A DNA stretch of 50,961 nucleotides from Tannerella sp. (GTDB lineage: Bacteria > Bacteroidota > Bacteroidia > Bacteroidales > Tannerellaceae). The notes under the pieces are model-generated. The model was not told the DNA's origin. It did no database searches and saw nothing but the letters and a program-made list of their open reading frames with translations. The stretch's first letter is position 1; every line of letters begins with the position of its first letter. The stretch covers positions 1 to 50,961 of the forward strand of contig JAITMM010000014.1 in assembly GCA_031277335.1 (NCBI GenBank), read 5' to 3'. Of this stretch, positions 1-8,918 are shown piece by piece. A program made the translations under genes and the position numbers.

Positions 1-1023
1 AAGGGCAATCCATTTATTGTCATGGAGTTCTGTCCAAATGGAGACTTGCTGCAACTTGTCAACCGGCAAGAAAACGTAGACCTTGTCAAGATCGGCAAAG
101 AAGTGCTTTACGGACTAAATGATCTGCATAGATACGGCAAAGTTCATCGTGACTTAAAGCCTGAAAATGTATTGATTAAGATGGACGGGACAGCCGTATT
201 GACCGATTTTGGCATCAGTGGCGACCGAAAGAAACGCATCACCGTCACCGATTTGTTCGGACGGCCTACAGAGATCACAGGCACAGTGATTTACATGGCG
301 CCCGAACAGGCCAAACCTAAAAACAGAGAGGTGACCGTGCTGCCGACAATGGATATCTTTGCTTTCGGAGTGATGATGTATCAGCTGATTACGGGCGTAT
401 TTCCTTTTGGGCCGTTGAACAACGAAGACGATATGGTCTTATATATAAAGAACGCGCGCGAGGGAAACTGGAACCGGCAGGAATTGGCAAAATATCGCGA
501 AGGTTCATTGTTTGTCAATGTGATATCCGGCTGTCTGAATCCTGATTTCAAACAAAGGCTGCAAACGGTTGAAAATGTATTGCAGTTGTTGCCACAATCG
601 TCAAGTCAGCCGGGTACGGACACCAATGTCCATCATGCCCCTCCGCCTGCCGTCAACGGTGTTTTGCTGCGTGTCATGCAAGGCGAAGACTACGGAGCCG
701 TCTATAAACTAAATGATTACATTGCCGGAACAAGAAAAATGATAACTGTCGGATGCAATGATCCGTTAGTAAAAAATATTCTGCCGATAACAGAAAACAT
801 GTCGCGCTATATCTCACGCAAACACTGCACATTAGAACTGTTCAGTCACAATCAGTGGATCATTCGCGACGGACAATGGGATAAGACGGCTACTAACGGA
901 TGGAAGCAGTCTTTGAACGGCACCTACGTAAACTCCACCGAAACGACACTCGCAGGAATGCCTGTCATGCCGGGAGATATCATTTCTATCGGAGATGTAA
1001 AACTAAGGGTAGAGGGGTATTAA
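1..1023 (+). CDS. Ser/Thr protein kinase with C-terminal FHA domain (5' truncated by window start)
   Basis: Frame is open from base 1 (KGNPFIVMEF...). HRDLKPENVLI, LTDFGISG and MAPEQ kinase motifs; C-terminal FHA-like SRYISRKHCTLELF...NGTYVN. Confidence 0.9.
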   Translation, partial: KGNPFIVMEFCPNGDLLQLVNRQENVDLVKIGKEVLYGLNDLHRYGKVHRDLKPENVLIKMDGTAVLTDFGISGDRKKRITVTDLFGRPTEITGTVIYMAPEQAKPKNREVTVLPTMDIFAFGVMMYQLITGVFPFGPLNNEDDMVLYIKNAREGNWNRQELAKYREGSLFVNVISGCLNPDFKQRLQTVENVLQLLPQSSSQPGTDTNVHHAPPPAVNGVLLRVMQGEDYGAVYKLNDYIAGTRKMITVGCNDPLVKNILPITENMSRYISRKHCTLELFSHNQWIIRDGQWDKTATNGWKQSLNGTYVNSTETTLAGMPVMPGDIISIGDVKLRVEGY

Positions 1024-1060
1024 ATAATGAATAATGAACAATGAATAATGAACAATGAGA
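1024..1060. repeat. Short AT-rich tandem array (AATAATGAAC/AATGAATAATGAAC units) directly after the stop codon
   Basis: aataatgaataatgaacaatgaataatgaacaatgag read directly after TAA at 1021-1023. Confidence 0.75.
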
Positions 1061-1121
1061 AGGGGGGAATATCTATTCTTATGTTAAAAAATATAATTTT
1101 AAGTATTTAATTATTAATAAT

Positions 1122-2924
1122 ATGTCAAGAGCAACACAACCTTACAGACGATCATTCGGGTCGTCACTGGGATCCGGAATGGGTTCCTTATTCGGCGGTT
1201 CGGGAAGAAAGTATTTTATTCTCGAACACAAAACAAGTTCCAAGTATCACCGAGCAGGTGAATCACAGGAAATTATTGTAGATCAAATTGAAATCGGCCG
1301 CGACCCTAAATGCCAGGTGCGATTCGATGATTCATTTACGACAGTCAGCCGGCGACATGCCGCAATCGTCAGAACGGGAGATAGATGGAAGCTGATACAA
1401 CTATCCACAACAAATCCGACATTCCTCAACGGCGTAAAAGTCGATAGCGAATGGATGCTGCAAAACGGAGACGAAATCCAGCTTGCCGTAGGCGGCCCCA
1501 AACTTGGGTTTATCACCCCGATGGGAAATAATGCGGCTGTAGGCAGCCTGAAATTGACGCGGCGATTCAATCTTTTCCGCCAGCAAGCGTTGCGTCCGTA
1601 TAAAACGGCTATCACCCTGCTGACCATCGCTTTAGTCCTGGTATTGCTCGGTTCGGTCGGCTGGGGCTATTATTCCTATCAAAAACAGGAAAAGCTGCTC
1701 GTTGAGAATGAGAGACTTGGAAAAGAATTGGACGAACTCAACAAACGTGCCGATTCAATATCCGACAAATCATCGGCCGAATATCAGGAAATTGTCAAAC
1801 AGACAGAGCAGGTGGCCACGAGACTGGCTCAAAGCAACAGTCAGCTATACGCCGAAAACAGACGCACGCGTCGTGATTTTGAAGAGCTTCAAAATCAGAT
1901 GGCTGCCGATGAAAGTGACGCATCTCCTGCCTCAGGCACTTCATCGTCAGGCAGCTCAACATCCTCAGGCTCAACTGCTGCCGGCAGAAGCAGCGGCGGG
2001 GCTGCAAGAACAGGTGCTGCCGCCGGCAATACATCTGCTTCAGCCGAATCAGGCGCCGCAGGCATCCATGGCGAAGCGCTGCAAGGCACTCGCGAAGCAG
2101 GTGAAAATACAGTCGGCAACGCGCTGCCATCAGCAAGAGACATCAATAGTTATAGTGGATATGTCTTTGCTATTCAGTTGGAAAAGACAGAAATCACTTG
2201 GCGTGGCAAGACTACGATCATTACAGAACCGCTTCCAAAACTCGTAGGGACAGGCTTTCTGATGAATGACGGACGTTTTGTCACTGCGCGTCATGTGCTT
2301 GAGCCATGGTACTATTACCATTTAAAATTGGATTATTCCATTTTTACCGTTTATTCCAATCCGACGTATCGTCTTGATATGTTGAATATGTACGCCAATA
2401 ATGGAGGTACCGTCATTGCGCATTATACGGCAGTATCAAGCTCGGGTAAAAGAATTGCTTTTAACAGTAGCTTAGCCAGGGTCAACAGGACGACGGACAG
2501 GGTTGAAAGCGCCAAAATAGGCAAAATATCGGGAGTGACGCGGAAAGCCTTGCTCGACGACACCGATTGGGCTGTGTATCAAACTCTTGAGAGAAGCGGT
2601 TTTACACATAACAGTACGCTTTCAATGAATCTCGACATCGGGACAGTGTTGTCGGTACAAGGTTATCCGTGGGGACGTGGCGCTGACGAAGCCGTGCAGG
2701 TCACGCCTATCTACTCCGTCTGCAACGTGGCAAGAAATGGATTGGACGTGAATGGCACCATCATGGTTTCAAACGACAATACGGAGCGTGGCAACGACGG
2801 CGGCCCTGTAACCGTAGTCAATGAAGAAGGTGTCTATCAGGTTGTTGGAATCCTTTCCGGCAGCACATTTGCCAAGGGACGCATTATCCCAATATCAGTC
2901 GTCTATTCGCAAGCCTCACAATAA
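1122..2924 (+). CDS. FHA domain - TM - coiled/low-complexity linker - trypsin-fold domain protein (probable pseudoprotease)
   Basis: FHA (IEIGRDPKCQVRFDDSFTTVSRRHAAI...NPTFLNGVKV); TM LLTIALVLVLLGSVGWGYYSY; S/G/A-rich linker; trypsin-like TARHVL, DDTDWAVYQ, RGNDGGPV. Confidence 0.85.
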   Translation: MSRATQPYRRSFGSSLGSGMGSLFGGSGRKYFILEHKTSSKYHRAGESQEIIVDQIEIGRDPKCQVRFDDSFTTVSRRHAAIVRTGDRWKLIQLSTTNPTFLNGVKVDSEWMLQNGDEIQLAVGGPKLGFITPMGNNAAVGSLKLTRRFNLFRQQALRPYKTAITLLTIALVLVLLGSVGWGYYSYQKQEKLLVENERLGKELDELNKRADSISDKSSAEYQEIVKQTEQVATRLAQSNSQLYAENRRTRRDFEELQNQMAADESDASPASGTSSSGSSTSSGSTAAGRSSGGAARTGAAAGNTSASAESGAAGIHGEALQGTREAGENTVGNALPSARDINSYSGYVFAIQLEKTEITWRGKTTIITEPLPKLVGTGFLMNDGRFVTARHVLEPWYYYHLKLDYSIFTVYSNPTYRLDMLNMYANNGGTVIAHYTAVSSSGKRIAFNSSLARVNRTTDRVESAKIGKISGVTRKALLDDTDWAVYQTLERSGFTHNSTLSMNLDIGTVLSVQGYPWGRGADEAVQVTPIYSVCNVARNGLDVNGTIMVSNDNTERGNDGGPVTVVNEEGVYQVVGILSGSTFAKGRIIPISVVYSQASQ

Positions 2925-2931
2925 TAATTAA

Positions 2932-4002
2932 ATGAGTGTAATTAAGATTGCTATGGCGGCCCGTTGCGAAGCGGCGGGCCGCCCAAACAATGAAGACAAT
3001 TTCCATCTGCACGACAATCTGTCAGGCAACCAATGGGGGTTCATGACAGACAAAGAAGTGACTTTGAACGAAAAAGGCGCTTTGATGGTGGTTTGTGACG
3101 GTATGGGCGGCATGAACGCAGGCGATACGGCATCAAGACTGGCCGTTGAAGCAATAAAGGAGTGGTTCGCTACTGACCGATTGACGCCTACGATCTTTGC
3201 CTCGCATGAGACCGTCATGTCATATATCGAACAGGCAATCATCGGCGCCGATTCTAAAATCAAAGAAGCCGAAAAAGACAATAATGCCCTTGAAGGCATG
3301 GGTAGCACTATAGTACTCGCATGGGTCATAGGTGATTATATTTATATCGGATGGTGTGGTGACAGTCGTGCGTATCGCTATAATCCTGCTACGGGTTTAG
3401 AACAGCTGTCGCATGACCATTCGTATGTACAGGATTTGGTGGATAGCGGGAAATTATCAAAAGAATTGGCTTTTGACCACCCCAACAACAATATCGTCAC
3501 GCGCAGTCTTGGAGATATCCGGCAAGTGGCCGAGCCATCCGTCAAATGTTTTCCTAACGGCAACGGAGACGTCATCCTTTTATGCAGCGACGGACTAAGC
3601 GGCGTCCTGCGCGACCCGGAAATAGCCAACATCATCCAAAACAATTCGCAGACGATGGAGAGTTGCCGTAACGCTTTATGGACGGAGTCCGAGAAGGCCG
3701 GATGGACTGACAACGTGACTATTGCGCTATGCCAAATCATCTCAGGCGTCGAACAGCCGAAATCGGATTTTGAACTTCCGGCTACGGGCATCAACCCTGC
3801 AAAGACTGAAACTGAGGTGATTGAGAAGATAATGAACGGCAACAGAACAGAACCTGTCAAGAAGAAAAACAACCGGTTGCTGCTAATCATTATCTTACTT
3901 TTATTGCTTGGCGCAGCTTTCGAAGCAGGCCATTATATAGTCAAAAAACGCATTTGGAATCCTCTGGATATGATTGAACAGGTGATGCCGGGCAAAAAAT
4001 AA
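2932..4002 (+). CDS. PP2C-family Ser/Thr phosphatase with C-terminal TM segment
   Basis: RPNNEDN, VVCDGMGGMNAGD, WCGDSRAYRY, LLCSDGLSG, DNVTIALCQI; C-terminal LLLIIILLLLLGAAFEAGHYIV. Confidence 0.93.
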   Translation: MSVIKIAMAARCEAAGRPNNEDNFHLHDNLSGNQWGFMTDKEVTLNEKGALMVVCDGMGGMNAGDTASRLAVEAIKEWFATDRLTPTIFASHETVMSYIEQAIIGADSKIKEAEKDNNALEGMGSTIVLAWVIGDYIYIGWCGDSRAYRYNPATGLEQLSHDHSYVQDLVDSGKLSKELAFDHPNNNIVTRSLGDIRQVAEPSVKCFPNGNGDVILLCSDGLSGVLRDPEIANIIQNNSQTMESCRNALWTESEKAGWTDNVTIALCQIISGVEQPKSDFELPATGINPAKTETEVIEKIMNGNRTEPVKKKNNRLLLIIILLLLLGAAFEAGHYIVKKRIWNPLDMIEQVMPGKK

Positions 4003-4010
4003 ATCTGATT

Positions 4011-5405
4011 ATGCTGCTTCAAGAGGACATATTGTTTGATAATCGCTATCTGCTGAAACGACTGTTGGGATGCGGCGGGTTTTCCGAAGTCTGGCTTGTG
4101 GAAGACACCAAAGTCGGCAACAAGAAGATGGCCTTGAAGATATTTGTCCCTGAAAGAGGGCTGGATGACAATGGTGTACAGCTCTTTAGCAGCGAGTTTG
4201 AATTGGTGTTCGATTTGAATCATACAAATTTGATGCGCCCGTCTCATTTCAATGTCTGCGAACGCTCGCCTTATCTCTTAATGCCTTACAGCGAGCAAGG
4301 TTCTGTCAATAAATTAGTTGGCCTGATTGCCGACGATGATGCCTGGCGATTGCTTCATGACGTGGCGTCAGGACTGGAATATTTGCACGGCCAGCATCCG
4401 CCCATTATTCACCAGGACATAAAACCCGATAATATATTGATCGATCAATCAGGTCATTATCAGATAACCGACTTCGGTATAAGCACAAAAACGCGCAGTA
4501 CGCTGCGCAAGAGCGTGGGCGAAGCAAAAATGTCAATGACAGTGGCCTATTCGCCGCCCGAACGGTTTGGCCAGCATAATGCGGCCATTCCGGCAAGTGA
4601 TATCTGGTCGCTTGGAGCCACTATGTTTGAATTGCTTACGGGAGAAATGCCATTCCATGACCATGGAGGCCTGATTCAGAAGCATGGAGCCGAAATCCCG
4701 TTGATTCATGGAGACAGGTCGTCCGATTTAATCGGAATCATCACAATGTGTCTTTCGGTAGATATCGAACAAAGGCCTACTGCAGAGCAAATTGTAACAT
4801 GGACAAATCAACATTTCAAGGGAGCAAAAATCGTTTTTGAGCAAAAAAAAATTGCTACAAAACAGAATTTACGTCAGGCGGCAACGGGAGATGTGCCAAA
4901 TCCGAGCAAATCTTCGTCGAAAAAAATGATCGGGATCGTGGCAGGTTCTGTTTTACTTATTTGTCTGGCGATTACGTTCGTTTTCGTCAAACCGGGACAA
5001 TCCGATATTGTTTCTACGAATGAACATATTGGTATTGAGATAGATAGCTCGGAAATAAACCCTGCGGCAGATACGATAAGTTCGGAAGCGGACTACGATG
5101 CTTCTTCGACGGAAATTGCGCCTATAAATCAGCCGTCTGAAGAGCGTGACAACGCTGTTAATCAGCCTCCGATAGAAGCGCGTAGCGTCCTGAATCAGCC
5201 CTTGGTCGAAACCTCAACCTCAACAAAAATCTCTCGCCTCTATGAGCATGACGAGACATTGATTTCCGAATCGGGAGAACAGTTTCAAGTCAAAGCAGGC
5301 GATTCGTTTCAAGGCGAAATGAGGCAGGACAAGATTATTCAAGGCAAGATAATCGATCAAACAGGCAAAGTGAAGCATTTAATTCTACCTAAAAAAAATA
5401 ATTGA
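4011..5405 (+). CDS. Transmembrane Ser/Thr protein kinase (paralog of the 8919 gene)
   Basis: LGCGGFSEVWLVED P-loop, ALKIF Lys, IIHQDIKPDNIL, ITDFGIS, PPERF; TM IGIVAGSVLLICLAITFVFV. Confidence 0.92.
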   Translation: MLLQEDILFDNRYLLKRLLGCGGFSEVWLVEDTKVGNKKMALKIFVPERGLDDNGVQLFSSEFELVFDLNHTNLMRPSHFNVCERSPYLLMPYSEQGSVNKLVGLIADDDAWRLLHDVASGLEYLHGQHPPIIHQDIKPDNILIDQSGHYQITDFGISTKTRSTLRKSVGEAKMSMTVAYSPPERFGQHNAAIPASDIWSLGATMFELLTGEMPFHDHGGLIQKHGAEIPLIHGDRSSDLIGIITMCLSVDIEQRPTAEQIVTWTNQHFKGAKIVFEQKKIATKQNLRQAATGDVPNPSKSSSKKMIGIVAGSVLLICLAITFVFVKPGQSDIVSTNEHIGIEIDSSEINPAADTISSEADYDASSTEIAPINQPSEERDNAVNQPPIEARSVLNQPLVETSTSTKISRLYEHDETLISESGEQFQVKAGDSFQGEMRQDKIIQGKIIDQTGKVKHLILPKKNN

Positions 5406-6529
5406 TGGGCAAGCGGTTAGTTTTTATAATGGTTTTATCTGGTTGCATGTTGTCTGCCTCTTATCCTCAGGCTTTCTCAACACGCAAGTTATCAGATATA
5501 TATCAATTATTCCCAAATATCGGTTTGCCGTTGAAAGACAGCATTTTCGGTTGTGCGCAGGTCACAACGGCCAAGTCGCTTGTGATCGGCTATAACAAGA
5601 ATAATGAAATCAACCATTTAGGCGTCTCATTATTCAGCCCCGAAAGCAAGCAGATGATAGGCATTCCGGTTTGTAATTTTATTGAGCAGACCATGCTCGT
5701 ATTGCAGTTGCAAAAGTCTTCGCAAGACGTCAGGTATAAACTTAATGAATATGGCATGCGTCTGCGAAAGAATGGATTTGATTTCGGAAGCCGGTCATTT
5801 GATTCGATAAATAATATGCTCACGGATTTGCAAAATCCGGCAGATTTCTCCTTACAAAAAGATTCAATCTATTCTGTTTTATGGCAATTTGGTGATAATC
5901 AATCATTCAGTATGTCGTTTCCTATCTCTCGCGAACAGATATTCGGGACGGACAAAATGGAATCCGACGAAAAAATAAGCGAGTCGCTTGTGCAGGACAA
6001 TTGCAGCAAAATCCTCCATCCGGAAAGTCCGGAATCAATTGCCGAAAACGAACTGTCTCTAATACAAGGCACTGATATATACAGACGTAAAGGCTTGACA
6101 CTGATAAATAACAGCGATGTCAATACAGACACGTATTATCAGCGCTCCGACAGACAATACAGTCTTGTTTTCGACACCGATCATCCAAATGAATCATTAG
6201 TCAACTTATTCCTCAACAATCAGATAGACAATTCCTTGATGTTGAAAATTTCGCATCGCAAATATGGTGGTTTCAGTCCCGCTCTGACTATTCCTCTCAA
6301 TCGTTTTATATGTCTTTTCGAGGATGAATTTACTACGTTTTGCCTGCTGCGTAAATCAAATAACGATCTGATTAATATGTCAGTAATCTTATTCAACAAA
6401 AATTTCGATTTTGTTCATCTGCTGCGTGTGTCAGCGGACCGGCAGCAATTGTTCTCTGCCGACGGCACGTTGACGGCCGACTTTTACACAAACATACCTT
6501 TTCATAATATAAAAAACTTATTTGAATGA
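5405..6529 (+). CDS. Secreted protein of unknown function
   Basis: ORF with signal-peptide-like N-terminus (RLVFIMVLSGCMLSASYPQA); ATG at 5405 overlaps the kinase stop (TGATG). Confidence 0.75.
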   Translation: MGKRLVFIMVLSGCMLSASYPQAFSTRKLSDIYQLFPNIGLPLKDSIFGCAQVTTAKSLVIGYNKNNEINHLGVSLFSPESKQMIGIPVCNFIEQTMLVLQLQKSSQDVRYKLNEYGMRLRKNGFDFGSRSFDSINNMLTDLQNPADFSLQKDSIYSVLWQFGDNQSFSMSFPISREQIFGTDKMESDEKISESLVQDNCSKILHPESPESIAENELSLIQGTDIYRRKGLTLINNSDVNTDTYYQRSDRQYSLVFDTDHPNESLVNLFLNNQIDNSLMLKISHRKYGGFSPALTIPLNRFICLFEDEFTTFCLLRKSNNDLINMSVILFNKNFDFVHLLRVSADRQQLFSADGTLTADFYTNIPFHNIKNLFE

Positions 6530-6548
6530 AAATTAATATATTAACGAT

Positions 6549-7544
6549 ATGAAACTCAATAATATCCTATTTTTGTTTTTTGCAATTTTGACGGCAATCC
6601 AACATGTAGATGCGCAATCTGAAAGATGCAAGTTAGTGATTACCGATGGACTTGGTAATGAGCAGTTAAGGCTCAGGATTGAGCAAAATGTTTCTGCATT
6701 TCTTTCTGCCTGCAATACTGCGGTCATCGATGGGAAAAAGCCTGATCTGGATAGCAAAACGACTACCGGCGATGCCAGGAAGCGTTTTTATTCGATTTGG
6801 GAAACAAGTCCGATCGGGTGCAGCGCTGCATCTGCGCTTGAACGAAAATGCCTGACACGCCCTGCGGGCGGCTATCAGATACGCGATATCCCGGTCACCA
6901 TGCTCTCAGCGCCGGAATCGGAACGTAACCAGGAAATTGTTATAAATCTGACATCCAACGGCCTCATTGACGATATTTTCATCCCAATCAGCCAATACTC
7001 CGACCTGTTAAGCGCCAATGAAGAAGCCGAAGATATAGATTTGAGAATGAGGGTATTGGATTTTGTGGAGAATTACAGAACAGCTTATAATCGCAGAGAC
7101 ATAGATTTTATTGAGACGGTCTTCAGCAACAATGCCGTCATTATCGTGGGCAAAGCAATCAAACAAAAGCCCAAATCAGACGTGGCACTTCGTTCGTCAA
7201 TTTCGACGGCTCAATTTGAATATCAGGTAAAAAACAAGCAGCAATATATTACTGCTCTGAGAAATGTATTCAAAGTAAACAAATATCTCGACGTCCGGTT
7301 CGACGAAATAACCGTGCTCCAACATGAAAATTATCCTAAGGTTTATGGCGTCACTCTGAAGCAGTTGTGGAATTCTGACGCCATTAAAAATGAAGTAGGC
7401 TATGTGTTTTTACTTATCGATTTCAGAGACGAACAGCAGCCACTGATACATGTTCGCACTTGGCAACCTGACCAATATGACGGTCGACAGTTGAAAAGAG
7501 ACGAGATTTTTCAGATCGGCAGTTTTGATTTAAATAGATTTTAA
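6549..7544 (+). CDS. Secreted protein with possible C-terminal NTF2-like fold
   Basis: Signal peptide; VENYRTAYNRRDIDFIETVFSNNAVIIVGK resembles NTF2/SnoaL-like helices; fold call is tentative. Confidence 0.7.
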   Translation: MKLNNILFLFFAILTAIQHVDAQSERCKLVITDGLGNEQLRLRIEQNVSAFLSACNTAVIDGKKPDLDSKTTTGDARKRFYSIWETSPIGCSAASALERKCLTRPAGGYQIRDIPVTMLSAPESERNQEIVINLTSNGLIDDIFIPISQYSDLLSANEEAEDIDLRMRVLDFVENYRTAYNRRDIDFIETVFSNNAVIIVGKAIKQKPKSDVALRSSISTAQFEYQVKNKQQYITALRNVFKVNKYLDVRFDEITVLQHENYPKVYGVTLKQLWNSDAIKNEVGYVFLLIDFRDEQQPLIHVRTWQPDQYDGRQLKRDEIFQIGSFDLNRF

Positions 7545-7568
7545 ACATAAAAATAATAAATAAAAGTC

Positions 7569-8879
7569 ATGAAAAAAATATTTGTATTGATTTTACTTTT
7601 TACATCGCTGTGCGTCTATGCACAGCGGAATTTAGGTTATGAAGACCGTTCAATGGATAATGCCGTGTTTGGCGGGCAAACAAATGAGGCATGTGTGACA
7701 TTTTCAGCGCCTACCAATTTGAAACCTTTGTTTTTTAGTTCAAATATACAAAAATTACCTGCAAAAATCGATACCATTGGCACGGACATCAATTACCATC
7801 TGGTTTTTGATGCAAGTAAGGGCAGAGAAAGCCGGACGATCAGCATTCGCGTTCAGGGTTTTTCTCCGCTCTCACTGTCCGTCTGGCTGACGCCCAAGAA
7901 GCAACTGAATTTTTTTCTGTATGACCCTGATTCCACGATAGTCGGCTGCTACTATCAGTTATCAAAAGAAGGCGCCGACTTTTTTGCAAAAGGGATGTAT
8001 ATGGAAGCTAAGGAAAAATATACGTCGGCCATGCAGTGTAAAACCGACTTCAAACCTGAATATGAAGCCGTTCTCAATCAAAAAATAACCATTATCGATT
8101 CAATTCTGTTCCTTAAACCGCTTGCCGATGCGAGCTTCGACCTATTGGATTATAAGACGGCTTATGATCTTTATTTTCAGATATATTCGTATAATGTAGA
8201 CGATAGGACGGTCGCGGATAGATTGACGCTTTGCTCGCAGAAAATGTATGAAAACTGTAAAATATACTTCACCAATGCCGAAAATTATCAAAAAAACGGG
8301 GAAAACGAAAAGGCTATAGAATTATACCAACGTGTTGTAGATCAGGGATGTAGTCAATCAGTCACAGCCAACCTGCGAATACAGGAAATTTATGATGCCA
8401 CTGTCATCAATAAAACGGCCACAACACTAACTTATGAATACGAAAAAGACGCCCCGATAGGATTTTCGATAGGAAAGTATAAAGACCGCAAAAGCAACGG
8501 ATATTTTACAATGCGTTTAAACTCAGAGGTTTTTGAAGCATTGAGATCAAATAACGATTCTCTGAAAAGACCTGAATTAAACATTTCTTTCGGATGGACG
8601 ATAAAAGTTGTCAAGCCGGTTTGGATATTTTTCGGACCCGGCTATACGGGCGTCGGAAAATATGAGGCTAAAGCCAATGCAAATGAAAATGACGAACTTA
8701 CATTAAAAATCAAAAGCGCCGTTTCGCCTGAAATAGGTCTTTTGGGCAAGATTGACCTTAGCGATGATGTAGGTATAGCATTTCGATACACCTTTCAATA
8801 CCGTTTTGCCTTGGAAAAGGAATCGATTGATTATATCGGCAAAATAAAACATGTGATAGGTATAGGGCTGTGTTTCTGA
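7569..8879 (+). CDS. Secreted TPR-like protein with beta-barrel-like C-terminus
   Basis: Signal peptide MKKIFVLILLFTSLCVYAQ; TPR-like FAKGMYMEAKEKYTSAM and AENYQKNGENEKAIELYQRVV; C-terminus ...IGIGLCF ends in Phe. Confidence 0.7.
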   Translation: MKKIFVLILLFTSLCVYAQRNLGYEDRSMDNAVFGGQTNEACVTFSAPTNLKPLFFSSNIQKLPAKIDTIGTDINYHLVFDASKGRESRTISIRVQGFSPLSLSVWLTPKKQLNFFLYDPDSTIVGCYYQLSKEGADFFAKGMYMEAKEKYTSAMQCKTDFKPEYEAVLNQKITIIDSILFLKPLADASFDLLDYKTAYDLYFQIYSYNVDDRTVADRLTLCSQKMYENCKIYFTNAENYQKNGENEKAIELYQRVVDQGCSQSVTANLRIQEIYDATVINKTATTLTYEYEKDAPIGFSIGKYKDRKSNGYFTMRLNSEVFEALRSNNDSLKRPELNISFGWTIKVVKPVWIFFGPGYTGVGKYEAKANANENDELTLKIKSAVSPEIGLLGKIDLSDDVGIAFRYTFQYRFALEKESIDYIGKIKHVIGIGLCF

Positions 8880-8918
8880 TATATGAATTAAATAAAATTA
8901 CTTTCGACAAATATAGTT

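Noticed and set aside
1702-2247. 181-aa plus-frame ORF inside the FHA-trypsin gene
   Set aside because: Out-of-frame shadow of the low-complexity linker; no start context or recognisable domain.
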